DNA of 53,579 nt from Actinomycetes bacterium (lineage in GTDB: Bacteria > Actinomycetota > Acidimicrobiia > Acidimicrobiales > RAAP-2), in NCBI GenBank assembly GCA_021810205.1, contig JAJZJC010000009.1, positions 1-53,579 on the forward strand. Direction: 5' to 3'. The translations under genes were made by a program, and so were the position numbers. This document shows, in pieces, positions 22,978 to 29,926 of this stretch (positions are counted from its first letter, which is position 1; the number at the start of each line of letters is the position of its first letter). The notes under the pieces are model-generated. The model saw nothing but the letters and a program-made list of their open reading frames with translations, was not told the DNA's origin and did no database searches.

Positions 22978-23838
22978 TCATGGGCGGCAACCGACGACGG
23001 AGAAGAACTCGGCGCGGGTCCGCTGGTCGTCGCGCACCAGGCCGGCGAGGGCCGAGGTGAGGGTCACCGAGCCCGCGGTACGCACGCCGCGCAGCGACAT
23101 GCAGGCGTGCTCTGCTTCGAGGATCACGCCAACACCTTTGGGACGGAGGATCTCTTCCAGCCAGCGAGCGACCTGGGTGGTGAGGCGCTCTTGGACCTGG
23201 AGGCGGTGGGAGAAGTGGGCGACCACCCTCGCCAGCTTGGAGAGACCGAGGAGCCGAGCCGCGGGCACGTAGCCGACGTGTGCGACGCCGGTGAAGGGCA
23301 GCAAGTGGTGTTCGCAGAGCGAGGAGAACGGGATCGACCTCGCCACCACGAGCTCGTCGTAGCCCTCGTCGTTGGCGAAGGTGGTGGCCTCGAAGGGCTC
23401 GGGGGTGAGCAGCTCGGCATAGCCACGGGCAACGCGGCAAGGAGTGTCGGCGAGGCCTTCGCCGTTCCGGTCGACCCTGAGCGCGTCGAGCAGGTCGGAC
23501 ACCGCGCGGGCTGCCCGGGCGAGATCGATCTCAGGGTTGGTCGGCAGCTCCTTGCGTGGCGTGGTGACGACGGCGTGGCGCGGTGGCAGCGTGCCTGCGA
23601 CCTCGCGCAGGGCGTCGCTGTTCGGCGCCGAAGCGTGGCCGTTCGTTCTGGCACCTGGTGTCGGGCCCGACCACGAGTCCTTCCGAGGCCCTGCCTGGAC
23701 AACGGTCCTCGTCGAGATCCCAGGCTCGTGCGTTGCCCCGAGGCGTGGTGGCGGCGAGATGTCGGGATCTCGAGGATCGAGCAGCTGGCCGCGGGCGGGG
23801 TGCTCGGGTGCGGGGTCGGTACGGTAAGAGGAGTTCAC
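22978..23838 (-). CDS. folE: GTP cyclohydrolase I FolE with N-terminal extension
   Basis: Converts GTP to 7,8-dihydroneopterin triphosphate, first step of folate (and molybdopterin-unrelated pterin) synthesis. The catalytic domain begins near residue 100 and shows SLCEHHLLPFTG (zinc Cys and catalytic His), AARLLGLSKLARVV, FSHRLQVQERLT and EAEHACMSLRGV (second zinc Cys). At 286 residues it is about 80-90 longer than typical; the extra N-terminus is Pro/Arg-rich and low in complexity. The only in-frame start is the GTG at 23838, which has an AAAGGA-like site. The extension overlaps the frame that runs on from the doxX remnant, so its origin may be readthrough of decayed DNA. Confidence 0.88.
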   Translation of the reverse strand: MNSSYRTDPAPEHPARGQLLDPRDPDISPPPRLGATHEPGISTRTVVQAGPRKDSWSGPTPGARTNGHASAPNSDALREVAGTLPPRHAVVTTPRKELPTNPEIDLARAARAVSDLLDALRVDRNGEGLADTPCRVARGYAELLTPEPFEATTFANDEGYDELVVARSIPFSSLCEHHLLPFTGVAHVGYVPAARLLGLSKLARVVAHFSHRLQVQERLTTQVARWLEEILRPKGVGVILEAEHACMSLRGVRTAGSVTLTSALAGLVRDDQRTRAEFFSVVGCRP

Positions 23839-23849
23839 GCTCCGTACGG

Positions 23850-24261
23850 TCCTTTCTCTTCTCTCTCGTCCGTGGCGCTTCTTGGACGCTCGAGTCGAGG
23901 GCTCCTTGGCTGGGCTTGGCCGCGAACAGGCGCCGTGGGGCGTACCTGGCCGCCAGCCGTGCGAGGGCGACCGCAGCGACGATCAGGCCGAAGTCGCGCA
24001 GCGCGATGTCCCAGAAGACGTGGCCACCGTCGCCGTTGCGGGCGATGCTCAGGATGATCTCATTGGTGATGATCCCGCCGAGCCACCCTGCCACGACGTA
24101 GGGGGCGATGCGCGGAAGGACCAGGACGCCGAGACCGGCCACGATCTCGATGACACCGACGCCGTACATGAAGCTCTGGGGAGTCACGCGCAGGAAGTGC
24201 GGGAAGCCAGGAGCCGCAGGGTGTGCGTGCCTTGGTGATGATGGGCCGCGGTGACGGCCAT
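23850..24261 (-). pseudogene. DoxX-family membrane protein, internally deleted
   Basis: An ATG at 24261 with GGAGAGGAGA just upstream begins MAVTAAHHHQGTHTLRLLA, a normal DoxX-like N-terminus, but that frame ends after six more codons. In the next frame, LRVTPQSFMYGVGVIEIVAG, then RIAPYVVAGWLGGIITNEII and WDIALRDFGLIVAAVALARL give three membrane helices of the family. The first transmembrane helix and the following loop are missing, so a deletion plus frame change lies near 24195. DoxX proteins take part in redox stress responses. No natural stop follows; the frame runs into folE. Confidence 0.55.
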
Positions 24262-24338
24262 CGACGTCTCCTCTCTCTAACAACGACTGATATCCATCTT
24301 AGACCTTGCATCACGATTCCGCCAACTCAGATCTGTTT

Positions 24339-24344
24339 TAGAAT
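24339..24344 (+). promoter_or_regulatory. probable -10 element giving a leaderless transcript
   Basis: TAGAAT lies six bases before the ATG at 24351, so transcription would start at or next to the ATG. No ribosome site is positioned for the ATG. Leaderless mRNAs are common in actinobacteria. The wider sequence TTTTAGAATAGGGTT loosely resembles the CTAGA-type motif. Confidence 0.45.
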
Positions 24345-24350
24345 AGGGTT

Positions 24351-25061
24351 ATGGGACACGAGCACGACCCGCTGTTCTCACTGGCGGTGCTGAGCGAACC
24401 GCTTCGACGGCGGGTCTACGAGCACGTTGCCGCAGAAGGTGGCGAGATGAGCCGAGACGGTGTCGCCTCCGCCCTCGGCGTGGCGCGCTCGGTCGCTGCC
24501 TTTCACCTCGACAAGCTGGTGGATGCCGGCCTGCTCGAGACCCGATTTCGTCGCCCTCCCGGACGAGGGGGCCCAGGGGCGGGTCGGCCGGCCAAGTGGT
24601 ACCGCCGGACGTCGGGCGAGATCAACGTCAGCGTGCCCGAGCGCCACTACGACCTCGCCGCCGAGCTTCTGGCTCGGGCACTCGAGCAGGCTGGCGAGCG
24701 TGCAGGCGAGGGGGCTGGCGATGTCAAGGGCATGCTCGCTGACGTCGCCCGGGCGCACGGCCACGACGTCGGTCGCGAGCTCCGCTCGACGTCGAACGCC
24801 TCAGATGGCGGCGCCCGACCGCAGCTGGTCGAGCGGCTGGGCGACGTGCTCGCCCGCAACGGCTACGAGCCACGCGTGTCGGGAGGTGTCGTCACCATGG
24901 CCAATTGCCCGTTCCACGTCTTGGCGGAGGGGCACCGCGACCTCGTGTGCCACATGAACCATGAACTGCTCTCCGGCGTCGCCGAGGAGGCGGGGCTCCT
25001 ACCAGATGCCGTGCGGCTCGATCCTGACCCCGAGCGGTGCTGTGTCACCATCGTCGTCTGA
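24351..25061 (+). CDS. HTH regulator with C-terminal cysteine motif (SufR-like), second copy
   Basis: A 236-residue paralogue of the regulator at 18623. Winged helix: LSEPLRRRVYEHVAAEGGEM, SALGVARSVAAFHLDKLVDA, then GRPAKWYRR. The middle is a Glu/Ala-rich helical linker; the C-terminal domain has ANCPFHVLAEGHRDLVCHMN and later ERCCVTIVV, so Cys-Cys-His-Cys ligands are in the same order as in the paralogue. It is divergent from the DoxX/FolE genes and probably leaderless. Sensing of Fe-S status, oxidants or NO is an inference from the cysteine pattern. Confidence 0.78.
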   Translation: MGHEHDPLFSLAVLSEPLRRRVYEHVAAEGGEMSRDGVASALGVARSVAAFHLDKLVDAGLLETRFRRPPGRGGPGAGRPAKWYRRTSGEINVSVPERHYDLAAELLARALEQAGERAGEGAGDVKGMLADVARAHGHDVGRELRSTSNASDGGARPQLVERLGDVLARNGYEPRVSGGVVTMANCPFHVLAEGHRDLVCHMNHELLSGVAEEAGLLPDAVRLDPDPERCCVTIVV

Positions 25062-25111
25062 CCACTGCGGCTGCCGAGGTCCCGTGGACGCGTCGAGGCC
25101 GGATCCGGTCG

Positions 25112-25573
25112 TCAACGCAGCGGGTTCTCCCGTCCACGCTCCTCGGGTGGCCGAGAGCCGAAGATCCGCCGCTCGGACTCGTCGATGCGGACGTCGTTGA
25201 TACTGGCCTCGCGCCGGCGCATCAGCCCGTGCTCGTCGAACTCCCACAGCTCGTTGCCGTAGCTGCGCCACCACTGCCCGCTCGGGTCGTGGCTCTCGTA
25301 CTGGAAGCGCACCGCGATCCGGTTGCCCTCGATGGCCCACAGGTCCTTTCGCAGTGCGTAGTCGAGCTCGCGTTCCCACTTCTGCCGGAGGAACTCGACG
25401 ATCTCTGCTCTGCCGGTGACGAAGGTGTCACGGTTGCGCCAGACGGAATCCTCGCTGTAGGCGAGAGCGACCCGCTCAGGGTCGCAGCTGTTCCAGGCGT
25501 CCTCCGCGCCCTGCACCTTCTGCAGCGCGGTCTCCCTCGTGAAGGGGGGCAGCGGTGGGCGTTCCTCGGTCAT
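25112..25573 (-). CDS. DUF1348/NTF2-like protein
   Basis: A 153-residue protein of the nuclear-transport-factor-2-like fold, DUF1348 group: [71 protein letters not shown] and [16 protein letters not shown]. The fold holds enzymes and binding proteins; no activity can be assigned. The ATG has AGGAGG eight bases upstream. It is the last gene of the minus-strand block that starts with narG, 57 bases after the channel gene. Confidence 0.85.
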   Translation of the reverse strand: MTEERPPLPPFTRETALQKVQGAEDAWNSCDPERVALAYSEDSVWRNRDTFVTGRAEIVEFLRQKWERELDYALRKDLWAIEGNRIAVRFQYESHDPSGQWWRSYGNELWEFDEHGLMRRREASINDVRIDESERRIFGSRPPEERGRENPLR

Positions 25574-25630
25574 GATCGACCGCCTCCTTCCTCAGCACGG
25601 GACCGCAGTGGGCGGCCGCGCTCTTCTTCG

Positions 25631-26821
25631 TCATGCGAGCGTTCTCCTCTCCGGGTGACGACGTTCGAAGAGTGCCCGTGACAACGCGCCGCCCATCAAG
25701 CAGAGCACGGCGACCCATGCCGCGACACCCACCCAGACCCAGATCCGGGCGACCGATGCCATGAACCCGAGGCCGGGTAGGTGCCCGAGGCTGAAGGAGG
25801 CGACGGTGTACATGCCGAGGGGGAACACCACGTTCCACAGCCTCGGTTCGTAGCTGCGTGGGTAGCCGCGCAGCACGTAGCGCCAGATGCCGAGGAGCAC
25901 GAGCAGGGGGATCCACCAGGTGCCGAAGGCCCACAGCACGACCGAAAGGCCGACGACGAAGGGTCGCATCGCCGCCACGAGGGTCGTCGCGTGGGGGCCG
26001 TGGAGGGCGAGGATGCCCGCCGCCGCTCGCACGCTGATGGCGGTCGCCCCCATTGCGATCCAGTAGGCCGGCCCCATCTCGGCGGGGGTGACCGCGATCA
26101 CGAGAAGCCGGAGGAAGATGATCACGATGAGGACGAGGTAGAGCATGACGCCGAGCCCCCACAGGCACACGGCTATGGGCGGCAGCTCAGCGCGCAGCCA
26201 CGTCCCCGGGGCGGTCGGGGCGACGGCTGCGGTCACGATGGACAGGGACTGGGTGGCGACGACCCACACCAGCCAGGTGCCGTTGATCTCACCGAGGACC
26301 GGCCGGCGGGCGGCGGCGACGATCGACCAGGGCAGCGCGTAGGTAAGCCCCACCCAGACTGCGGCTGCGCCGACGCCGAGGGAGAAGGCGACCAGGGGGT
26401 GACCGGCCAAGACGAGGCGAACGGCCAGCACGTCGGTGCCGGCGACCACGGTGAAGTAGGCCATCGCGGTGGTCGGATCGGCCGCGCTCTGGCGGACGAA
26501 GGACCCGAACCACAAGAGGCGCGCCGCGTAGGCAAGGACGAGGCCGACGAAGGCTGCCACCGTCACCCCGAGGACGACCTCCGAGAGCAGGTGGTCGCCG
26601 AGCAGGTCGGTCCCGATCGAGACGATGCCCGTCGCCATCACCCAGGCGAAGTAGCCGGGGTCGAGCGTGGCGATCGCCCGGCGCACCAGCCCGTCGGGCA
26701 GCGGCAGCGGCTGGACCCGATCTGTGGGAAGTCGAGGTTCGTCGGTACCCTGTGCGTGCGTGCGGGAGGCGTCGCGTCCAGCGGCGGGCTCACCGCCAGG
26801 GAACTCCCGAGCCCAGCTCAC
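25631..26821 (-). CDS. TDT-family (TehA/SLAC1-like) membrane channel or transporter
   Basis: A 396-residue protein with about ten membrane helices. The N-terminal LDPGYFAWVMATGIVSIG and the repeated helix-hairpin pattern identify the tellurite-resistance/dicarboxylate transporter family, which includes bacterial TehA and the plant guard-cell anion channel SLAC1, which conducts nitrate and chloride. It lies 58 bases after narI on the same strand, where actinobacteria often have a NarK nitrate/nitrite transporter, so nitrate or nitrite passage is a reasonable guess. The GTG at 26821 follows a GAGGGGGC ribosome site; the frame is open further upstream into narI but that part is not conserved. 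Confidence 0.82.
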   Translation of the reverse strand: MSWAREFPGGEPAAGRDASRTHAQGTDEPRLPTDRVQPLPLPDGLVRRAIATLDPGYFAWVMATGIVSIGTDLLGDHLLSEVVLGVTVAAFVGLVLAYAARLLWFGSFVRQSAADPTTAMAYFTVVAGTDVLAVRLVLAGHPLVAFSLGVGAAAVWVGLTYALPWSIVAAARRPVLGEINGTWLVWVVATQSLSIVTAAVAPTAPGTWLRAELPPIAVCLWGLGVMLYLVLIVIIFLRLLVIAVTPAEMGPAYWIAMGATAISVRAAAGILALHGPHATTLVAAMRPFVVGLSVVLWAFGTWWIPLLVLLGIWRYVLRGYPRSYEPRLWNVVFPLGMYTVASFSLGHLPGLGFMASVARIWVWVGVAAWVAVLCLMGGALSRALFERRHPERRTLA

Positions 26822-26879
26822 CTCTGCCCCCTCGGCCTGGGTCCGCTTTCCCGATGCCGCTCGTGGTCCGGGCAGGCAC

Positions 26880-27632
26880 TCAATAGTGGACGCCGATCCG
26901 CCGCCAGCGCCGGCCGCTGGTACCCGGCTCGTTGGGACGCGTCGCCTTGCGGCTGCGGTAGACGACGAATGGTCGCCACAGGTACCACACCGGGGCGCTC
27001 CAGGCGTGCACGAGCCGGCTGAACGGCCACACCGCGATGACCGCCCAGGCCGCGGTGGCGTGCAGCTGGTAGAGGAACGGGGCATGGGCGATGGCGCGGA
27101 CGTCGGGATTGCCGGCGAAGAGCCCCCTGAACCACAGCGCCACGCTCTGGCGGTAGTTGTAGCCGCCGCCGAGGAGGCCGACGCCGATCGTCTCGGCGAT
27201 GCCCATGACGATCACGATGGCGAGCAGGATGAGCGCCACCCAGTCGACGGGGCTGGTAGTGGCCCGCACCCGGGCGACGAACAGGCGCCTCCCGGCCAAG
27301 ATGGCGACGCCGATGATGATGAGCACCGCGGCGAGGGTCCCCGCCCCGGCAGAGAACCAGCGGTAGGCGGCCTCGGGGATACCGATCGCCGCCGTCCAGC
27401 GCTCGGGGATCAAGATGCCGATGATGTGCCCGGCGATCGCCGCGAAGGTGCCGTAGTGGAAAATGGGGCTCCCCCACTTGAGCAGCTTCTTTTCCTGCAG
27501 TTCGGTGGAGCGGCTGGTCCAGCCGAACTGGTCGTAGCGGTAGCGCCAGATGTGGCCGATGACGAACGTTGCGAGCGCCAGGTAGGGCAGGATCACCCAC
27601 CACCACAGCTGGAAGCCGGTGATGCCGCTCAT
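26880..27632 (-). CDS. narI: respiratory nitrate reductase gamma subunit, cytochrome b
   Basis: Membrane anchor of the Nar complex; it oxidises menaquinol and passes electrons through two b hemes to NarH. The 250-residue protein has five membrane helices; conserved histidines for heme ligation lie in IFHYGTFAAIAGHIIG and APFLYQLHATAAW. FLYQLHA is typical of NarI. The ATG overlaps the narJ stop by four bases. It is the last gene of narGHJI, followed by the TehA/SLAC1-like gene. Confidence 0.95.
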   Translation of the reverse strand: MSGITGFQLWWWVILPYLALATFVIGHIWRYRYDQFGWTSRSTELQEKKLLKWGSPIFHYGTFAAIAGHIIGILIPERWTAAIGIPEAAYRWFSAGAGTLAAVLIIIGVAILAGRRLFVARVRATTSPVDWVALILLAIVIVMGIAETIGVGLLGGGYNYRQSVALWFRGLFAGNPDVRAIAHAPFLYQLHATAAWAVIAVWPFSRLVHAWSAPVWYLWRPFVVYRSRKATRPNEPGTSGRRWRRIGVHY

Positions 27633-28270
27633 CTGCGGGTGGCCCCCATCGTGATGCCTTCTTCGAGAAGCTCGGGCGGGGCGAACGGCTCGAGGCCCAC
27701 CTTCTCCGACGGCGGGCCCTCTGCCCGGTACCGTCGCAGCGCCTCGCGGTCGAGACGGGTCGGCCCCGGCAGGGCGGCGCGCACCGCTGCCACGACGCCG
27801 GCATAGGGGCTGTCGGCCTTCACGAGGGCGAGGTGCAAGGCGTCGAGGGCCATGCGATGCTCGGCGAGCACGGTGGCCCCGCCAAGGTGGGCGGCCGCGA
27901 GCTCCAAGAGGGCGGGAAGGTAGTCGGGAAGCTCCCCGGGGGCGACGGCGAACCCCGCTGCCCGGAAGGCGTCGACGAGGGCGGTGAGCGCCAGCCCCCG
28001 CTCCCGCGTGTCGCCGTGGCGGTAGTAGGTGAGGTAGAGGCAGGCGTCGCGCCGAAGATCGAAGGTGTCGACATACGTTGCCGCCGCCTCCAGTGCCGAC
28101 ATTCCGGCCAGCCATCCAGCTACGGCGGTGAGCTCTGAGCGAACTGGACCGTCGGGCATCCTCCCGAGCGCGTTGCCCACCGCGGCCAAGTCCGCAGAGA
28201 AGTGCTCGTCGGGGTAGCTGAGCATGACCGACGCGCAGCCGAACACGGCCGCTGACACTTGGCGTCTCAT
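27629..28270 (-). CDS. narJ: nitrate reductase molybdenum cofactor assembly chaperone
   Basis: Cytoplasmic chaperone (213 aa, TorD/NarJ type) needed for cofactor insertion into NarG; not part of the final enzyme. Recognised by ASVMLSYPDEHF, VDTFDLRRDACLYLTYYRHG (highly conserved in NarJ), RERGLALTALVDAFR and ELPDYLPALLELAA. The start overlaps the narH stop by one base (TGATG on the coding strand) and its stop overlaps narI. Confidence 0.95.
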   Translation of the reverse strand: MRRQVSAAVFGCASVMLSYPDEHFSADLAAVGNALGRMPDGPVRSELTAVAGWLAGMSALEAAATYVDTFDLRRDACLYLTYYRHGDTRERGLALTALVDAFRAAGFAVAPGELPDYLPALLELAAAHLGGATVLAEHRMALDALHLALVKADSPYAGVVAAVRAALPGPTRLDREALRRYRAEGPPSEKVGLEPFAPPELLEEGITMGATRR

Positions 28271-29913
28271 CAGATCCCTCCTGCGCCAGCCGGGCCGAGC
28301 GACCCGGGCGGCGGGTGCTCGGCTACCCGCAAGTGGAGCCGGCCGTGGGCATCGCGCCCGGCGACCGAGGCGTCGGCCGTGTCCTCGCGCACGAGGTGGA
28401 ATCCGGGGACGGCATCGTGCCCGGGGCCGTCCCCGCCCATGCCGGGACCACCTTCGGACTCGAGCGAGCAGCCCGAGAGATCATGCTGGGCGAGGAGGCG
28501 CCCCGCGTCCTCGGCATGGGCGGGGGGCACCACATAGCGGTCCTCGTAGCGGGCGATGGCGAGCAGGCGGAACAGGTCCTCGGCATCGTCCTCGCTGAGC
28601 CCGACCCCACTCAGGTCGACGGTGGGGTGTTGGCCGAGCTGATGGGCACGCATGACCGCCCGCACCATGGCCAGTCGGCGAAGTGCGTCACGCACCGGCC
28701 CGACACGGCCGGCGGTGAAGAGGTTGGCCAGGTACTCGACCGGGATCCGCAGCGCGTCGATGGCGGCGAAGACGTTCTCGGCATCGGTGTCGTCGTAGCC
28801 GGCCGCGACGGTGACGTCGGCGACGGGTGAGAGCGGTGGGATGTACCAGACCATGGGCATGGTGCGGTACTCGGGATGGAGCGGCAGGGCGACTTTGTGG
28901 CGGGCGATCAGCGCGTAGGTCGGCGAACGGCGAGCGGCCGCCAGCCAGTCGTGGGGGATCCCTTGGCGCTCCGCTTCGATGGCGACCGCCGGGTCGTCAG
29001 GGTCCAAGAACACCCCGAGCTGTGCCTCGTAGAGGTCGCCGACATCTCCGGCGGCCGCAGCGGCCAGCACCTTGTCGGCGTCGTAGAGCACGAGCCCGAG
29101 GTAGCGAAGCCGCCCGACGCAGGTCTCCGAGCAGATCGTCGGCATCCCTGCTTCGATGCGAGGGAAGCAGAAGGTGCACTTCTCGGCCTTGCCGGTGCGG
29201 TGGTTGAAGTACACCTTCTTGTACGGACATCCCGACACGCAGAACCGCCAGCCCCGGCAGCGGTCTTGGTCGACCAGGACGATGCCGTCCTCCTCCCGCT
29301 TGTACATCGCCCCTGACGGGCATGAGGCGACACACGACGGGTTCAGGCAGTGCTCGCAGATGCGCGGCAGGTAGAACATGAAGACCGACTCGAAGTCGAG
29401 CTTGACCTTCTCGGCTGCGTCTTCTGGGAGGGCCACGATGTTTGGGTCCTGAAGCGCTCTGGCGGGTGCGCCGGCGAGGTCGTCTTCCCAATTCGCCCCC
29501 CAGGTGGGGTTCATCTCCTTGCCCGTCAGCGCCGAGCGGGTGGAGACCGACGGGGCTCTGGTGCCGGCGGGTGCCGTGATCAGGTGGGCGTAGTCGTAGC
29601 TGTAGGGCTCGTGGTAGTCCTCGATGGTTGGCAGGTCCGGGTTGTAGAAGATCGATGCCAGCTTCTTCAACCGGCTCCCGGCCTTGAGCGTGAGGCGGCC
29701 CTTCCTGTCGAGCGTCCAGCCGCCCTTCCACTGCTCCTGGTCTTCGTACCGGGCCGGGTAGCCGAGGCCGGGCTTGGTCTCGACGTTGTTGAAGTAGACG
29801 TACTCGGTGCCCGGCCGGTTGGTCCAGGTCTGCTTGCAGGTGACCGAGCACGTGTGGCAGCCGATGCACTTGTCGAGGTTCATCACCATGCACACCTGGG
29901 CCATGATCCTCAT
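28270..29913 (-). CDS. narH: respiratory nitrate reductase beta subunit
   Basis: Iron-sulfur subunit carrying three [4Fe-4S] and one [3Fe-4S] clusters between NarI hemes and NarG. Visible: DKCIGCHTCSVTCKQTW at the N-terminus, ICEHCLNPSCVASCPSGAMY, DQDRCRGWRFCVSGCPYKK (the Trp replaces a Cys, as in all NarH, giving the [3Fe-4S] site) and KCTFCFPRIEAGMPTICSET. The 547-residue length is normal; the last 40 residues are variable. The MRI(M)AQV start matches the family. It begins 13 bases after narG. Confidence 0.96.
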   Translation of the reverse strand: MRIMAQVCMVMNLDKCIGCHTCSVTCKQTWTNRPGTEYVYFNNVETKPGLGYPARYEDQEQWKGGWTLDRKGRLTLKAGSRLKKLASIFYNPDLPTIEDYHEPYSYDYAHLITAPAGTRAPSVSTRSALTGKEMNPTWGANWEDDLAGAPARALQDPNIVALPEDAAEKVKLDFESVFMFYLPRICEHCLNPSCVASCPSGAMYKREEDGIVLVDQDRCRGWRFCVSGCPYKKVYFNHRTGKAEKCTFCFPRIEAGMPTICSETCVGRLRYLGLVLYDADKVLAAAAAGDVGDLYEAQLGVFLDPDDPAVAIEAERQGIPHDWLAAARRSPTYALIARHKVALPLHPEYRTMPMVWYIPPLSPVADVTVAAGYDDTDAENVFAAIDALRIPVEYLANLFTAGRVGPVRDALRRLAMVRAVMRAHQLGQHPTVDLSGVGLSEDDAEDLFRLLAIARYEDRYVVPPAHAEDAGRLLAQHDLSGCSLESEGGPGMGGDGPGHDAVPGFHLVREDTADASVAGRDAHGRLHLRVAEHPPPGSLGPAGAGGI

Positions 29914-29926
29914 CGGGCGGTGCCCA

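Larger units (their letters stand above)
22475..22981 (-). pseudogene. truncated glucosyl-3-phosphoglycerate synthase-like GT2 with in-frame tandem repeats
   Basis: A 168-codon frame. The first about 85 residues match the start of GpgS/GT2 glycosyltransferases: LVSAKKTTTVSVCLPARDEA, TIGPIIETI and VDEIIVVDDRSADATAAA, with the nucleotide-sugar-binding DD. After that the normal sequence is replaced by five AAGVI repeats (15-base unit), a short spacer, three PTAKE repeats (another 15-base unit) and an acidic end. The catalytic C-terminal two-thirds are missing. GpgS makes the precursor of glucosylglycerate and mycobacterial methylglucose lipopolysaccharides. Its ATG overlaps the folE stop by four bases, so it is still coupled to folE. 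It could also be a living small protein with a new role. Confidence 0.6.
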
